The position numbers and the translations under genes are program-made. The notes beneath the pieces were generated by a model. It made no database searches. It had not been told where the DNA came from and saw nothing but the letters and a program-made list of their open reading frames with translations. Shown here in pieces: positions 63,004 through 64,000 of a stretch of DNA of 64,000 bases. The DNA is from Bacillus chungangensis. Its GTDB lineage: Bacteria; Bacillota; Bacilli; Bacillales; Bacillaceae_C. The stretch's first letter is position 1; each line of letters opens with the position of its first letter. The stretch is from contig NZ_JAUSTT010000001.1 of assembly GCF_030812995.1 (NCBI RefSeq), positions 1 through 64,000 of the forward strand, in the 5' to 3' direction.

Positions 63004-63069
63004 TTATAGGGTCAGTGATACGCTCCCTTCTCTTGAATGTACCCAAAATGTAAGATTGCACTTCATCAT
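63004..63069 (-). CDS. tet-type leader peptide
   Basis: This 21-residue ORF starts MMKCNL and ends REGSVSLTL, where the known Tet(L) leader ends [14 protein letters not shown] lies seven bases upstream. The leader stop is 37 bp before the TTG of the efflux gene. In Tet(L) systems the leader controls translation by reinitiation when tetracycline stalls ribosomes. Confidence 0.85.
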   Translation of the reverse strand: MMKCNLTFWVHSREGSVSLTL

Positions 63070-63488
63070 AAAACGCCTCCTAAAAATAATGTGATCATCA
63101 TACCATAAAATTAGTTTCTTATAAAGAAAAAAGCGTACTATTGTGAAATATATTAAAATTCATTTATAAGATAACATTTTGAAATAAAGTTTGATCAAAA
63201 ACATCTCTCAAACCCACATTTTACGTTAAATTAAAAGAATCCGTTTTAAAAAAATTGATCAAAACGGATTCATTCTTTGTGAGATATTATACAATTTTTA
63301 TAAAAAAGTTTGATCATTTTATATCTAAATAATCGCTAAAATAAAAGCGTATTGGTGGTCAAAATGGATGATCTTTCATATGTCGAAGAAGAGTTTGATG
63401 TATTCAATGTTAATTCCCCAGTAAACCAAGCCAAACTTGTTTGCATATTTACTAAATTTCGTTCAAGAATTCGGAAAGTCTACCCGTC
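63070..63488. other. Gap efflux leader to GC-rich edge
   Basis: The stretch 63170-63310 repeats 48776-48920 (see there), with a GAATCCG hairpin at 63237-63276. A short rightward frame at 63364-63585 runs into the GC-rich region; it has only a weak ribosome-binding site and may be a broken gene. The promoter of the tet-type gene should be near 63100. Confidence 0.45.
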
Positions 63489-64000
63489 TTATGGCGAAGT
63501 ATTCTCGCTGTTTTGGGTTGACTCATCGATAAGGGAGCAGACTGGAGGTCCGCTTTCCGCACGCCGTTTGCGTCTGATGCTGTAAAATCGCATTGCGGCA
63601 GGTACACCCTTAATTTCAAGAATACCGTCATATATCAGCTCTCTCAGTCGGTATTCAAAATAAGAATCCCCGATATATTGCTCACAATAACCAATCGCCT
63701 CTCCAATTAGACGGGCTGATTTCAGGAAGCCGTTATCGTCAGTGGGTGGCTTCAGCTTGTCCAACATTTCCAGTAGGTATTGATCATAATAATCTACAGG
63801 TACCTCAAGCACTTTGCTATCTCGCCAAATACGCAGCATTCCGGCTTGCTCCATGATTTCCTGCCATTCCCATTCCAGCCGCGTGATATCAGGAGCGCAT
63901 AGCTTGCCTTTGCCGTCCAGATGGATGAGTGCTTCCCGTATCTTGTCCGCCGGGATCTCTCCTGAGTGCCTATAATTGATAAAGGCATCCGGGCGGTTGT
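63489..64000 (-). CDS. DUF1835/DUF3658-type protein, 3' part (runs off window)
   Basis: The frame is open from 63489 to the right edge with no start needed in the window; an internal ATG at 63854 is not the start. The C-terminal part shows LRIWRDSKVLEVPVDYYDQYL, GFLKSARLIGEAIG and YFEYRLRELI, which fit DUF3658. GC content is visibly higher than in the flanking element. Function is unknown. Confidence 0.6.
   Translation of the reverse strand, partial: NRPDAFINYRHSGEIPADKIREALIHLDGKGKLCAPDITRLEWEWQEIMEQAGMLRIWRDSKVLEVPVDYYDQYLLEMLDKLKPPTDDNGFLKSARLIGEAIGYCEQYIGDSYFEYRLRELIYDGILEIKGVPAAMRFYSIRRKRRAESGPPVCSLIDESTQNSENTSP

Noticed and set aside
63364-63585. Rightward short frame MDDLSYVEEEFDVFN...
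   Set aside because: Weak ribosome-binding site, crosses the GC boundary and overlaps the DUF1835-type gene; kept only as a possible broken gene in the gap entry.

Overview
The window looks like a chromosomal segment of a low-GC, endospore-forming member of the Bacillaceae. The sporulation genes gpr, yqfC, yqfD, sda, a sigma-K half gene and a gerAB-type gene are present, together with glyQS behind a T-box, the hrcA-grpE-dnaK-dnaJ operon behind a perfect CIRCE, and the comE locus. The gene order from ppsR to sda follows the yqfL-yqeG arc of Bacillus subtilis very closely. I cannot fix genus or species from sequence alone.

Bases 1-47,600 are core chromosome, mostly transcribed leftwards. In order of decreasing coordinate, the main leftward groups are: sda region; yqeG-yqeH-aroE-yqeI-nadD-yqeK-rsfS-yqeM; comEA, comEB, comEC; holA; gpr-yqxA-lepA-hemW; hrcA-grpE-dnaK-dnaJ-prmA-rsmE-mtaB; deoC; rpsU-yqeY; yqeZ-floA-unknown-yqfC-yqfD-phoH-pgpH-ybeY-dgkA-cdd-era-yqzL-recO; glyQ-glyS; ccpN-ppsR. 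Only yqeW, rpsT, yqzM, comER and sda read rightwards. Deviations from the expected layout are an apparently missing spoIIP between gpr and yqxA, and a yqeY lacking its C-terminal third.

From about 47,240 to the right edge the window is accessory DNA. It starts at the 3' half of sigK (spoIIIC), cut exactly where the skin element of B. subtilis interrupts the gene. A 90-bp sequence containing the 3' end of a SpoIVCA-like serine recombinase follows the cut. The same 90 bp, now as part of an intact recombinase gene, recurs 9.7 kb to the right. The simplest reading is two related skin-like elements in tandem: element A (about 47,637-57,314) and element B (57,315 to beyond the window). The 5' half of sigK should lie to the right, outside this window.

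Element A carries a decayed two-component system, a small WYL-domain gene, a 27-residue hydrophobic peptide gene, and a permease plus D-2-hydroxyacid dehydrogenase operon with a Rex/Fnr-like operator and a DcuSR-type two-component system. It also carries an L,D-transpeptidase, an unknown secreted protein and a possible group II intron remnant. Element B carries the recombinase, an orphan gerAB, a second copy of the WYL-plus-peptide block and a Tet(L)-like efflux gene with a leader peptide. At its right end is the edge of a GC-rich DUF1835/DUF3658-type gene. Both WYL genes have LexA-like boxes at their promoters.

A family of short hairpin-rich intergenic repeats flanked by ATAAA (TTTAT on the other strand) is scattered through the window. 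The duplicated block in elements A and B supplies a filled and an empty site for one copy, which shows that the repeat is or recently was mobile.
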